Source: Lophium mytilinum (taxonomy: Eukaryota > Ascomycota > Dothideomycetes > Mytilinidiales > Mytilinidiaceae). From it: a DNA stretch of 64,000 nucleotides. The notes beneath the pieces are model-generated. The model saw nothing but the letters and a program-made list of their open reading frames with translations, made no database searches and was not told where the DNA came from. Shown piece after piece: positions 10,243 through 22,699 of the stretch (positions are counted from its first letter, which is position 1; each line of letters opens with the position of its first letter). The DNA lies in assembly GCA_010093605.1 (NCBI GenBank), contig MU004194.1, positions 729,793 to 793,792 on the forward strand, in the 5' to 3' direction. The position numbers and the translations under genes are program-made.

Positions 10243-11353
10243 CCCCCAACGAAATTAAGGATCACACCCTGCCGCGCATCCTGTGCCGGCTTCCAGAAAC
10301 CCGCCGAAGCAGAGGCACAGTGAAAGCACCCGTCCGCGCGCCTCCAGGGCAGGCGGCTGGCCGCGGTCGTCCCAGATCACCACCTCCTTCTCCGGCACAT
10401 ATAAACCAACCCACGCTTAACACCGGGTCTTCTATTCAATCGTGCACACCACGCACCCCACAACTTCCTTTTGGCCTGTATCCACGACTTTCTCTGCACT
10501 GCAGGGACGTTGGATGTCAAGTGTTGCCGGCGACCGGGACGTGACGTAAGGCCGGGGCCCGTCCATAGGCGGCTATAATTCTTGAGTATCTTTTCCTTTG
10601 CTTTCTATTATATTTTTGGTAGATGATGATGGTAGTCATATCCCCTAATGGTGATGAGCCGCACCTATACGCAGTGTAGACGGTGAACTACCAAGAACGG
10701 AGAAGGCCAGCAATCTGTTAGAGTATCCATGCTCACCAGCAGTGTCTTCCGGAGACATCTAGCACTTGTAAGGAGCGATGGCGGCTCATCTAAGTATATG
10801 GATGTAGCAAACGAACCGTCTTATTTCGAGAGCATCATGCAAAATTGTGAAGTGGCTTCGCAATTCCGCTTCGTTTACTTCAAACGATGCTCTTCCCTCG
10901 ACACATTTTCAGTGTCCATTTGAAAAGTCCTCGAGCAACTCGAGCCCCTCCACGGCCTCTCGTATTTAGCAAAGGAACTTGAGATCCTGCCGCCCTTTCC
11001 GAAAGATCTTACTCTGTCTGATCAGCGGATTGAATGCTTTACGAAATACCATCTCGTTCATAGTCCGTCCACAATGAAATGATAAGAAACAGTAAGAAAC
11101 CTCACCTCATACTCACATTCCTATACAAAGACAACTCAAAAGATAGTAGAATCAATTATGCATATGATGGTACACGGTACCTTTCTAATAACCTACCCAG
11201 ACGCCAAAGTGCCGCAGTGTTCCGGCCTAGCCGCAATATATACAAGAACCCGCCTCATAAGATATGCTAAACACGAATCTACCTCGTGGATCGTACTCCC
11301 CAAGCCCCAGTCGATCTACGCCGCCTAATCAATCATCAAGTCGTGCCCACCCG
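10243..11353. other. Intergenic region, no gene seen
   Basis: About 1.1 kb between the promoter of the 1184-aa gene and the 3' end of the gelsolin-type gene. The first 300 bp are C-rich and belong to the promoter side; the rest is mixed AT-rich sequence. I found no frame with family resemblance and no RNA gene. Confidence 0.45.
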
Positions 11354-14300
11354 CTACCTAGTACTGCGCGTAGCCTCAAGCGCTTTCTCAAGTCCAACGA
11401 GCCTCAAACTTTTTCCCCTGCCCAACTTCCCCTGCATCAGCCCTGCTGCGGGCACAAGCGCGTCGTTCCAGTGGCGGAACACGGCTTTCATATCGCGCGG
11501 CACGCCTTCGAGCACGACGGTGGTGACGGGGACGAAGGGGCGGTCTTCGGCCGAGGCGGCGAGGATGCCGTACTCCTGTGCGAAGAGGAGCGCGGTGGAG
11601 AACGCAGTAGATTGGGAGCGGGAAGTGGAGCCGACGATACTAATTCACTCGCGTATCAGTAAACCCTTCTTGTAAAATACACGATCTAACAAGGGATGGA
11701 TTCACAACTCACATATAAATCTCAAAAAACGCATCCAACACAAAAACATGCTCAGGGTCCAAATCGCGCTGCACAAACGGCGCAACCTCCACAACCTTCG
11801 TAGTCGCGTTGGGCGAGCTCGGGGGTAGCGGTGATTTCGGTGTCGACGGGGTCTGCGGGCGCGGTGAGGTTGGCGACGATGCTCCTTTAATGTCTTGCCA
11901 CGATGGCCGGCGCATTCTCGTGAAGAAGGAGCTCACCTGCAACCCGGCTCCCGCCCCTGTCATCCATCCTGATCCTCCCTGAGCGCCCTGGTGCTGCTGC
12001 TCCACGCGGAACAGCCGCGCGCGGTACTTGTCGCTGGTTTTCTTGTACCGCCAGTGGTCGGCGGATCGTGGGACAGCGGCGGCCTGCTTGCCCTTAGCGG
12101 TTGTGCTGGTGTTGTCGGTCGCAGGGAAGGCGGAGAAGAAGTCGGGGGTTTCATTGCCTTCGTGGATCTCGACGAGCTCACCGGAGGAGCCGAGATCCAT
12201 GCCCATGAGGCGGGCGCCGGAGACTTCTTCTTCGGAGCAGCCAGCGCCACGCCAGAGGAAGACGGCGCCGGTAGAAGTGGAGATGAGGTACGGGAAGCCG
12301 GAGCAGAGACTCTTAAGCGAGAGCTCGACTTCATCGAATGCGATATGGCCGAGGTGACGACGCCCACAGAGCATGTACTGACGGGGTCCAGGTCGTGATC
12401 CGCGGCGTGTGATTACGATCCCGCCAAGCGCCTCGAAAAAATATGGTGTCTCTTTTCCTTGTCTCAAGACGATGAGCTTGCCGCCATATTTCTTCGCCTC
12501 GTTCCTAGCAAAGAGTTGGACATCCTCAACGGTAGCGTCTGCTACATCATTTCCAGCCCACAGATAAACTTCGTTGACTTTTGCTCCTTTCGAGTCTCCA
12601 AAAGAATGAGTAATGAGATACATAGATTCCTGGTACAGAACGTGTTCTTCTTGCATTGGTATTGGTGACAGCTGACCACTTCCAGAGATCTCCTTTATGC
12701 TTTTGCGTAGTGTTCTGATCTTTCCCGAATCAAGTGGGCTGCTCGTCAGTACTTCTTGCGCATCGATATTGCTAGGAAGTTCGCCAGTGGTAACAGGTAT
12801 CTCATCAAAGAATTCAGCGAAAACGTTGTCGGACTGGGCCTTTTTTTGAGTTTGAGATTTCCGAGGAGGTTCAGATTGCGGTCTTCCACCGCTCAGGGGA
12901 GGGGATGCTGGGTAGTGAGAGCCGAGAGCTTTCGGTGGAGTTGATTCTCGTCCAGATCTAGATGAAACAGACGAGGAAAATGCCCCTAATCCTAAGCCGA
13001 GAGGCTTAGGTTTTGGAGCTACTACAGACTGCTTGGTGGTTTGCTGTTGCTCCTCAGCGCGTGCCAAGCCAGCACTCTCCATAGCAGCTTGCTCATCTGC
13101 CTTCGTAGGTAGCTTAATGGGAGATTTTGAGCGTCCGAGCTCCGGTGAGGACGACTGGGACTGTCTACCCCATAGAGCTGTCGCGCTCTTGACTGAAAAG
13201 CGAGATGCTTCGGACTCCGACGTATCGTCACCGGCAGTGACCTCTCGGGTTTGATCTAGGTTCGGAGAACGTTTTTCAGAACCTCGTTTTGATATCTGTA
13301 GAGGCTTGATGATAGTCTGTTGGGCAAATGCCTCCTCCATGGGCTTCGCAAAGGGCTTCTCGACTGCTTTGTCCAGTGGCTTTTCCGGCGGCGTTGGAAG
13401 GGGCCTCACGGGTAGTTTGAACAATTCGGGTTTTGAGGACGTTGATATACGGCTTGACATGAAATCCCTCCCAAAAGCCGACTCCGAAGGCTTGCTGCCG
13501 ATAGGCGGCGAGAATCTACGCTCCAGCTCCGGCGACTGGGGTTTTCTCGGTAGTTCTGGCGACGCTGGCTTCTCTATTTTCTTATCAAGCTGTGGTGACT
13601 TTGCAGGTGCCAGAGGCTTCGGTTTAAGAGAGTTCCTCGAAGGTGTTGGTGTTTCAATAAGAGGATTCGACTCTACGGTGGTGGTGGGAGTAGACAAAGG
13701 GGCTGCGTTACTTAGCAGGATATCATGGCTTCTCACAAGTGACACGGATGCCACACGAGTGGCTTTGGGGGTAGATGGCTCTTCCTTTTTGGCCGCTGGA
13801 GCTCGTCTCTTGGGACCTCGGGCGCGGCCTTTGGTCATATGAGTCAACTCCGGTCCTGGTTCATCGGCCTCTTTTGATGTAGATCTAGCGGTGGGAACAG
13901 TCTCAGAGAAGCTGCTAGCCTTTGGAGCTCCGGTATTGCCAGCCAGCGGAGATGGACCTCGCGCAAGTATCCCGGCAAGCGCAGGATTAAAGCGATCTGA
14001 TAACTTACTCCCTTTCACTGGTTCTTTCGCTTGCGGGGGAGGGGCTGCTTGTGGCTGCTTCTCTATAGAGACGGGCTTCGCATTCCCCTTCAAGCTCTTA
14101 TGTCGAGAAAGTGCTTCTGGGGTTGTAGAAACACGCTTTTCCTTGACAGGCGGAGGGTTCATGATACTTTCAGGTCTTCCAAGATTTTTCCTCTTGGCAA
14201 TGGCCTCTGGTGTTGTCGGCGGCGGCACGGAACTCGAAGCTTTCGCTCTATCATTAAGTCCCTCTTCTGAAGCCTTGATCTTTATGGCCTCCTTTTGCTT

Positions 14301-16509
14301 GACCAGGCTCTCTTTCAATTCATCCTTACGAGCTGAAGGCTTAGGGCCTCCAGTAAACGCTAGTCCAGCTTTTCCACGGAGGATATTATCCTTCAGAGGA
14401 TCGGACGCAACATACTTTTCTGGATGGGTTCGCTTCAGTTTTCCCACTGCGCTTAAAAATTCAGGTTCTTCTTTCTTTTGCCCGTCAGAAGGACCTTGAC
14501 GAGGTTTCAAGGCAGCACGGAAGTCCTTCTTTGGCGGGGTACTCGGCTTGGACTTGTTCAGTGACGCTGCGGTGGAAGCGGTGTTAGGGAATCGCGACGC
14601 AATGGGCAGCGGCTTGGTCGCAGGCTGGGGTAGCGGGAGCTTGTTCTCGTCCGGATCTGTAGCCGGTTCTGGCTTCTCTACTTCCTCAGGTGAAGCCGCT
14701 TGAGGTGTTGCATCTGTAGTCAAAAAAGTAGCAGGCTTCGCTTTGGGAGGCGGGATCACGGACTCGACAGGTTCTTGCGGTGGTGCTGAGTCTCGCGATG
14801 GGAACTTTGTGATTGGTGCTGTTTCCTTGGTGGGCGAGGGAAGAGGGGAGCCGGAAGAGAATACTTTTGAGTCAGCAGGGCGGCCGAGATCAACACTACC
14901 TCGCTGTTGCTTGAGCCTGCTGATCTCAGCCATCCATGCTGGTTGCTGAGGAGGTGGAACTTTTGGCTTCGATGAGTCTGGTTTGTTGAGTGCACTCTCT
15001 AACCAGCTCGATTTTGTAGGGCTCCATCGCTTTGAAGGACTAGGAGGGCCATCATCCGGAGATTTACTATCATCACCAAATGTTGATGCAACGGATTTTC
15101 CTCTCGAGTGATGTGGAAGGGCAGGCTTCACGAAAGTGTCTTTGGAGCCAATATCATTGAAGTCGCCAAAGCCTTTTGTAATAGTAAGATTACTGGAACT
15201 TGAGGTAGGTCGCGAGGTCGGTTCCATAGAGTTGCCACGGCTGAGACTACTGGGTCTAGAATCCAGCTTTGGTATGTTGCCAGCTCCACTAATGCCTCCG
15301 GGAGAGACGCCGCGGTTACTTGCAGTAGAGCCGTGGCGACTCAGGCCTGGCGGTCCCTGGGCACTGAATCTCTTGCTCTGGCTGTCAGTGCGCTTGAGCA
15401 TGGCACTCTGCACGAAGCCACCCAAGCCCTTGGTAGGAGAAGCTGGGCGGTCCACTCGCTCGGGAGAAATGCGCCCTTGGGACGGCGACATTGCAACAGT
15501 TCTACCTAAGCCTGACTGCTCACCGCTGTCCCTTACTGGAGGTTGATCTGGCGGCGGCATACTGAACTTTTGAGTGTCTAAAGTGGGGAGAGGGGACTTC
15601 TTGCCCATGAGGTCGCCGTCTCCGCCGGATACGGACGTGTTTGCGGAGAATCGATTGCTCCACGCAGCACTGCCCCGGACGGAGCTTCCTCGTGACGGCG
15701 AGCTGGAGCGGAAACTCTCCGGTGGGGGGCTTGATGCTTCTGGCTCTGCAGTAGACTCGCGCGACAAGCCGGGCAGCTGTCGCCGGCCTGATATTGATCC
15801 CACATCGCTTGCCGAGTCTTCCTGGCTCCGCCTGTATGCCGCCGAGCCGACGCCTCTGTCCGCCGTCTGTCTGAACCATGCAGGGTCTTTTGATCCCAGA
15901 GATTGTGCGATCTTGTCTCTGTTTATACCCGAGTCCTCTGGCGATGTGGGCTCTGGTGTTTCACGCGGCGACTGCGTGGCGCTCTTCTCCGCGGCCACCA
16001 TGGAGAGCGGTCGTCGCGCGCCAGATTGAGGCCTCCGCTGCTGCCATGAAAGTGTACCGGACCGTGTAGGCATGCCGACGCTGGATGTTGAGGGCTTCTT
16101 GGGCTCCTCGTCTAGGGGGGCGGCCGGGGAACCGGTCAAGGCCCGCAGCGAATCTTCGCGCGATGATCGGTCGGATGGAGGCTCCATGACAGGCGTGGGG
16201 GATTCGGCGGCCTTTTCGTGTATGCTTCTCGGGGTGCCGGCGGCAGAGCGTTGGGATTGCGGCGTGTTGGTTTTTTCGGGGGAGAGAGATCGAGCGCGTT
16301 CTGTTGAAGCCATCAGCTCGACCACAACACACACAGGGCCCCTTCTGCCAGCACATACCTGCTCTTCGCGCCAGTCTCTCACTGCGGCCCTGTATAATCT
16401 CTTCTTCCAGCTTGCGCACGCGCTCGGCGTCTTGTTGATCTCGCTGCTCCCCTAACTGCCTGATTCTCTGGACGAATTCCGTGGGATCCAGCTCATCGGC
16501 GGCAGACAT
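11354..16509 (-). CDS. DUF4045 and gelsolin-repeat protein, about 1674 aa
   Basis: Exons 16509-16359, 16300-11713 and 11639-11354. Intron 1 (58 nt) has donor GTATGT and acceptor CAG; intron 2 (73 nt) has donor GTGAGT and acceptor TAG. The start MSAADELDPTEFVQRIR fits the conserved N-terminus I know from fungal DUF4045 proteins. A helical segment (EQRDQQDAERVRKLEEE) and more than 1100 Pro/Ser/Lys-rich disordered residues follow. The C-terminal 400 residues hold gelsolin-like repeats: one with EVYLWAGNDVADATVEDVQ, a second with GAVFLWRGAGCSEEEV, and a third split by the last intron that ends in VFRHWNDALVP. Gelsolin repeats bind actin and Ca2+ in known families; here a role in cortical actin or membrane traffic is inferred. 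The last exon restores the end of the third repeat, so the gene does not stop at 11709. Confidence 0.88.
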
Positions 16510-16914
16510 GATGGTGAAGAGCACGACGGACCCCCGTACAACCTACGACGCGCGTGGGGGAATGGAGAGGAGATCCTGGGAGGGCTTCAAAGCTAAACAG
16601 CCTCTGTTATATTGGCGTCTTCGGTTACCTCATGCTTGGCCGGAGCTCCCTGTAAGATGTTGGGCAGTCACGTTTAAGGGGCCGGAGGAGAGAACTATAA
16701 CACTGCGAGCACCCAACACACAACTCCAATGGCATTCTGATTCACTATTGCTATGTCTACGCTCGCCATGACCGCCGCGGTCTCGTCCCAAACATCGGTT
16801 TCGCTGGCCTGACGCGCCTCGAAACGGATACCTGTCACGCTATGCTGCTTCTAGAGCAAGCGGAAAAGCTTGACGACAGGCCCGTCGCGCCCTTGCAGGA
16901 GTAGAATATCGGAT
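16510..16914. other. Promoter region of the gelsolin-type gene
   Basis: About 400 bp between two genes on the same strand. No other coding frame is supported. Confidence 0.4.
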
Positions 16915-17724
16915 TCAGAAGAGGAACAAGCGGTCCTTTGCGTCCTGCACCACCCATTGGAGCCCTTCCTGGAGGTTCATGCCCGTCATCGCGCTGCACG
17001 CCATAATGGTCCATTTGTGCGTCTTGATCGAGTCCAGATGGAGTGCCTGTGTCTTGTTATTGGTCGAAACATTCCGGAAGTCAGCCCGCCTACCAGCCGC
17101 ACGTCGTCCTCTGTCATGGATCCAGACACGTCGCTCTTGTTCTTGAACACGAGGAGACTTGCGCCCATCAGACGCTGTGATACTGGCTTAGCCATGCACG
17201 AAGCCTGAACGCATCGAGAGAGTCGAGAGACGCACCTCTTCCAGCAGCAGGCCCTCCAGCTCGCGGCGACAGTCGTCGATACGCTCCCTGTCAGTCGCGT
17301 CAACCACCCAGATGAGCGTGTCCGTCTTCTCGAAGTAGTTCTTCCAGTAAGTCCGCAGTGTCTTTTGCCCGCCGACGTCCCCTTCCTGTGTCAGCCGGCG
17401 CGTGAATGGATAGTATGGTGCAAATACAGATGTTCAGCTTGTATCTTGTTGGTGTAAGTAGATTTATCTCATCAGCCATAAATTGAAGCAAGTACGCACC
17501 CGTCGTACTCGATCGTCTTGATAATGAAGCCTAGAGTTGGACTGACGCTATAGACGTCTTCATTCATGATCTTCTTGACGATGGTGGTCTTTCCCGCGCT
17601 ATCAAGCCCACTGCACAGAAGTCAGCCTCCACGACGGAGCAGACGCGCTTGAATCAAGCACCCACAGCATCAAGATCCTCATCTCCTTGTCCTTGAGCCT
17701 CGCTTTCCGTAAAATGGACAACAT
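16915..17724 (-). CDS. ARF-like small GTPase, ARL2/Alp41/Cin4 type, 181 aa
   Basis: Six exons: 17724-17666, 17610-17500, 17444-17428, 17381-17236, 17174-17094 and 17046-16915. The protein has the P-loop GLDSAGKTT (residues 21-29), an SPTLGF switch I, the switch II motif [13 protein letters not shown], an NKSD guanine-binding motif (NKxD) and a CSAMTG motif. The N-terminus [16 protein letters not shown] and the end KDRLFLF match ARL2 rather than ARF. In known systems ARL2 works with tubulin cofactors in tubulin folding and microtubule maintenance. Exon 3 is only 17 nt and is needed to give GYKLNIW in frame. Introns 2 and 3 both end in AAG; protein conservation around YKLNIWDVGGQ leaves little choice. 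Complete length for the family. Confidence 0.92.
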
Positions 17725-18642
17725 TCTGAATTATGCGGTGAAAGGTGATGTTCAGTTACCTCTAGCGACTGCAGACGAGTGGGCGAACTTCATGCTCGGC
17801 AAAACCTTCCTTCAGTCTCTCAACCCCTATCCCCGAGAGACGTCAAATTCTTCTATCATTTTAGCTCACGAGACTCGGGTTAAAGTCTAGTAAGAATAGG
17901 CAAGTACGCCTCTTCTGCTACTTTTGCATGTACCACGTCAATATCCTTGATTTGTGCAGTATCACGACCCCAAATATGCATCTTAGCAGTAATGATTAAG
18001 TAAACCATTCCCATTTGATACTTCGAGACGCCCTCTCTACGCAAACCAGTTGTGTAGATCTCAGCGAGCCTGGCTAGATCCTACACCCCAAGACAACTAG
18101 CATGTAAATCCCCGTGCATGGTGTTACCTAGACACACAAGTACTAGTCACTCAATATCAGACCGTGCATTCCATTGTTCAATCTTATTGTCGCAGCTATA
18201 GTGCCTGGTTCCAACCGTTCACGAGTGAGTGTGCGCACTACATGGCGATGGCCGAGGTTCTTCAATGCATCTCCAAAAATCACCAAGATGGCAAGGTTTG
18301 TCACGCAAACTAGGTAAGCTTCTGATCCCTCGGCTACTTGCTTGAGCCACGCCAGGCAATAGCAGGCAGAACTTAAGAGAGCCGTAGCAGTAGTTCATTA
18401 GGATGTGAATCTAATGAGTCTGTTGAATGCTGCTGATTGCTGCTGATTGCTCCGATTGGTCGGGGCATTCTCCATGCAGAGCCACGGGTTGACCTTTCCT
18501 AGCGGCATCGGCTCCTGCAAACCCACAGCTTCGACTTTCTCAAGGACACTTTTCTACTCAAGGCACTGTTAGTAGAGTAACAGCTTTCATCTCTTCCCAG
18601 CTTAACTATCTACTTGTCTTCCAAAAAGTCGATAGCTAGAGA
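17725..18642. promoter_or_regulatory. Divergent promoter region, ARL2-like gene and GNAT gene
   Basis: About 900 bp between two genes that point away from each other, so both promoters should lie here. I see no clear TATA box and no coding frame with support. Confidence 0.4.
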
Positions 18643-21046
18643 ATGACCATCACGAAGACTGAAGACATGCCAGCCATGACCCGGACTAAAGGTATGCCGC
18701 CCCTCACCGTTTCCCAGCCTTCCTACTCACCTCATGATTCCAGGAGAGGTTCCAGGAGAGTCTCCAGAAGAGATTCACCCAGTGTTCGCCAGTATCGCGC
18801 AGGCCCCAGCAGCCTCGCTTGTCATCGCACCTGCACCTGCCGTGCAGGAGGCTCCAACTCAGACGCGGCGGAGGCCCAAGCGGCGACAATACAAAAAGCT
18901 AGCGCTCGACTCTATTGTAGAGCCCGAAGTTCCTATTGTTCTGCCAAGCCTCGTGCCCGTGACTTCAACCTCACCTCACCACCTCTCAACACCACCTGTC
19001 AACACCACGACTTCCTACATCAACGATCTTAAGCAGCTTAACGACGCACCCTCCGCCCCTCGCGGACGTCGACGAAAGCGAAAGTCAAAGAACATGGCGA
19101 CTGTTTCAATCCCCCCTCACTTGCGATACAAAAAAAGCGCGACGAACCCAGCTCCGACGGCCTCCAACAATCCGCCTCCAGCCGGCACGACCGCAGCGTC
19201 CAAGGGCATCACTAATGGAGTTGCTCCCTCTGACCAGCCCAAGCAGCAGGCTAAGCAGTCTACGCCTGCAGGCTTGACCCAGTCACGATACGCAGTTGGC
19301 GGCGCGGTCAAGAACGTACCCGAGTAAGTTCGAGATCTTCATCATACCTTCCCCCTTCACACATGCAATTTTGGCTGATGCGGTCATAGACAACCTCCAA
19401 AGAAGGATAGCGCGATCAGTCTGCAGGCTCTCCCGACTCCGCCCGTCAGTCCAGCACAACCAGTAGCTCCTCCAGCCGCGTCGTCTCCGGTTCCTACGCC
19501 CAATCCGACTACAAATGCGGCTGCCGCCTCTCCGGCTAAAGCGACTCGTGTTCCTCCGGCCAAAGCAAATCCTGTTGCTTCTGCTACCGCGGCCCCGGCC
19601 TCTTGGACCAACACGACTCCTGCGCAGAATGGTGGAGCGAAAAACGGGTCATTCAATTCGCCATGGCAAGGACGCGCGACAAACCAGGGCCCCAGGCCGC
19701 GAGCGGAGCGTTTCCCCAAGTCCAAGGCGATGCGACCACCAACTGATGAAGAAAGCGACGGAGGAGTTTCGTTCAAGTCGGACAGTAACGGCGACCCTAA
19801 CCATGACATTCGCAAGCTTACGGATTGGGACGGCAATTGGTTACCAGCTCCTATAGAGTGGGAGGGCAGACGTGGATTCTCAGACCGCAACTTTTCCAGC
19901 CGTGTCGAGGGCTGGATTGTCAAGACCGAGAAGTCCTATCGAAACCTGGAGATTATAGACACCAGTGCTCCCAGATTCTTGTCTCAAGATAATGGAGATG
20001 TTGCGCCTAGGGTCTGGATTCCGCAAACGATCGACGCTGAGTCTCCGGGAGCTTTCTGGAGGACTTATCAGTCGCGAGCACCGCCACCCATGTCAGACTT
20101 TGATCCGGACGACCTTCCTTGGTGGGAGAAGTACGAATCACCAACATCGAGCCTGCTGAAGTCTATCGAAGTTCCCAATGCATTTCTCGACCGTGAGGAT
20201 CCTACGTACGCGAAAGCACAGCAAGACAATGGCGCTGTGGGAGCGATCAAGAGACGCGAGCATCTACTGAAGGCAAAGCACGCCAGAACGGCTGCCAAGA
20301 GAAGACACCAGCTAGCAGAAAGCAAGGCTGCCGCAGCGATGTACGCTGATCACCCAGAACCACCTGACAACAGCCTCCATCCGAAGGGTAATATTTTCGT
20401 GCGCCCAGCTTATCCCGCCGACATGGAACAAGTCCGGGACATCTACAATCACTATGTCATGCACACCATTCAGAGTCCAGAGTACGAGCCCCGTACCCGA
20501 ACCCATATGGTCAACCGAATCACGGATATTACCAATAACCACCTCCCTTACATCGTCGCCATCGACAGGTCTCACAAAGGTCCCAATAGTGGGCTCAGGC
20601 ATCTCCCGGAACGTATTGTTGGCTTCGCAAATGCTGACGACTACTGCCACCCCGGTTCCATGTATCGCTTTACCGTGGAGATGGAGCTTTACGTCCACCC
20701 TGAATACAGCCACAAAGGTGTCGGAAGCTGCTTGTTGGACAAACTTCTCGACCTCCTAGACAACGGGTACCGCGCACGAGGGGGGTACGACTGGTACGCG
20801 AAGCCAGACTACAGATCAGACGGCCAGCGCGTTGTGAAGACAGTCAACGTGCAAGTCCCGTACGACCACAACAACACCTATGTTATTGAATGGATCAAAG
20901 CATGGCTCAAGGCGTTTGGCTTCAAGGCTGCCGGAGATATGTACCGCATGGGCTACAAGAACAACACCGTCATCAACGTTGCTATCTTCCAGTTCGCCAC
21001 AAGCGAGTTCATCGACCCGCGCGAGCGTCCCAGCAACCCACTGTAA
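18643..21046 (+). CDS. GNAT-family acetyltransferase-domain protein, 761 aa
   Basis: Exons 18643-18691, 18744-19323 and 19390-21046, with standard introns of 52 and 66 nt. About 340 N-terminal residues are Pro/Ala/Ser/Lys-rich and disordered, with basic runs (RRRPKRRQYKK, RGRRRKRKSKN) that could act as nuclear signals. A middle region contains DWDGNWLPAPIEWEGR, typical of fungal proteins of this type. The GNAT fold begins near residue 545 (FVRPAYPADMEQVRDIYN) and carries the acetyl-CoA motif HPEYSHKGVGSCLLDKLL around residue 645. The R/QxxGxG/A core reads HKGVGS here. The substrate is unknown; protein or small-molecule acetylation is inferred from the family only. The stop TAA overlaps a GTAAGT, so a further 3' intron is formally possible but not needed. 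Confidence 0.85.
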
Positions 21047-21963
21047 GTTCTCATACTACACCCACCATATACCCAACTCCCCAATCTGCATCCTGGCTTG
21101 CAAATGACCCAAAGATTCCCTGCTTTCCTTTTTTGATTCCCTACGATTCCTTTACGGCCCTGAGAGAGAAGTTTTCCTTTCTTTTCTCATGGCTATGCAC
21201 GTCTAAGATGACGGGCCTTCTCGGGTCTTGTTTCTAGGGATCTGCTATTACGGCAGAGATACACGGGGCAAGGGCTTCTGAAAGCTGGCTGGAAAGCTGG
21301 CGAGATACAGCACCTCCGGGTGCTCTTTCTGGGTGTTTTACGGTTGCCTTTCTTTTCTAAATTCTACAATGAGTATTTACTCAATCGGATCACAAAATTC
21401 TGCTTGCACTCACCTTCAATCTTTGGGTCAACTCGGTGATGATGTGTCGTGAAGGTCGCCGGTGCACTGACTCTTTCTGGAAATCGTGCCTACTCGTCAA
21501 TGACGCAGCTATGGTCATCCCTCACGTTCCGTTAAGGTATATTGTTTCAGATCAATGGCGTGAGTGGACACGCTGCGATCCGTCACGCTCATATTCCCTC
21601 TTTGAAATGACGGCAGGGGTATGACTTCGTTTCTGAGCGATCAAAGCTCGAAACCCAGAGGTTGCACACGCTTGGAAGTGCTGAAACAGTCATGTCCTTC
21701 TAAATTCAGTGTCGTGGAGTCGAAACGAGTAGTAATGACTCTTCTTTCTAGGACGATTATAAAAGACTTCTCCTGTGAAGGTACATACTTCCTGCTTTCC
21801 CTACCAACTACAATATCTTGCCATCTAATCTCATCGATACGACTTACACTACCCAACAACCCACATTTCAAGAACCTTTGCGACACCTTTTATCCACACC
21901 ACACCTTTGCTCAAACCAAGATCTCATATCAAGACCACATACTCCCAAGACACTTGAATCACT
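21047..21963. other. Intergenic region with promoter of the 158-aa gene
   Basis: No coding frame is supported. The right end contains a TATA box and a C/A-rich leader before the ATG at 21964. Confidence 0.45.
21758..21765 (+). promoter_or_regulatory. TATA box of the 158-aa gene
   Basis: TATAAAAG about 200 bp upstream of the start codon at 21964, followed by a C/A/T-rich leader of the kind found in fungal 5' untranslated regions. Confidence 0.5.
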
Positions 21964-22440
21964 ATGTCTTCCCGAACCCCCCTACGGTTAGATCCTGGCA
22001 CACCCTTCACAATCAAGGTCAACTATAACGAAGAGGACCAACCCGGGCAGCACGGCGAATTCATTTTCCAGGTCGAGCCATCCAGCCTCGCACCCGAAGT
22101 TCGCTGCTCTCATCTCAAAGGCGGGAGCACAAACTGTGAAAGTGGTACATGCTATTGGTGGTTGCGCGGGGCATCCCTGTTCTATTACGCGACGACTGCG
22201 GTGATCTTTGAGTGCGAGAACAGAGCGTGTGCGGGCCATCCAGGTCGCTTTAGGAGGTGTGATACAGACCAGTCATTGATCTTCATGGGGAAGGATGCGG
22301 ATCCTGATAAGTTGAGGAATCAGGAGTGGAAAGAGCATAACATTTATTCATATGAAGATGGTTCTGGAAATGAGAATTTGGACGCGACGATCAAGGAGGT
22401 CAGGGCCGAAAGAGACATGAGGAAGATTGCTGCGCCGTAG
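21964..22440 (+). CDS. Small Cys-containing hypothetical protein, 158 aa
   Basis: A single exon. No signal peptide or membrane helix is visible, so it is probably intracellular. The central part has several Cys residues in spaced positions (RCSHLKGG, NCESGTCYWW, ECENRACAGHPGRFRRC), which could bind metal or form a compact fold. The C-terminal 50 residues are charged and probably helical. I do not recognise the family. Support for reality: a consistent ATG context, an upstream TATA box and leader, even codon use and no competing frame. A proline-rich start (LDPGTPFTIKVNYNEED) is followed by a beta-rich-looking segment. Confidence 0.65.
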   Translation: MSSRTPLRLDPGTPFTIKVNYNEEDQPGQHGEFIFQVEPSSLAPEVRCSHLKGGSTNCESGTCYWWLRGASLFYYATTAVIFECENRACAGHPGRFRRCDTDQSLIFMGKDADPDKLRNQEWKEHNIYSYEDGSGNENLDATIKEVRAERDMRKIAAP

Positions 22441-22699
22441 GAGGTCGAGGGGCGAAGGAGGGGAAGAGGGAGGAGTTTTGGGATTAGCGAGTGGGCTTTG
22501 TGTTGGAGTTGTACAGGGTTTGAATATTCGGTCCTGCGAGTTGTGGAGGATTGTCTGGTTTTGTTTCTGAATGGTGGTTTAGGGGTGCATGTTTTTCTTT
22601 TTCTACATATGGCTACTAGATTATGTGATTGGTCTATTTTACACTACTACAGTCGAGAATAGCCCCAGTAGCTCGTGCTCTTGGTACCGATGTAAATAT

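Noticed and set aside
13306-14499. Long + strand frames opposite the DUF4045 gene
   Set aside because: Low-complexity Gly/Ser/Phe-rich translations that mirror the Pro/Ser/Lys-rich host frame.
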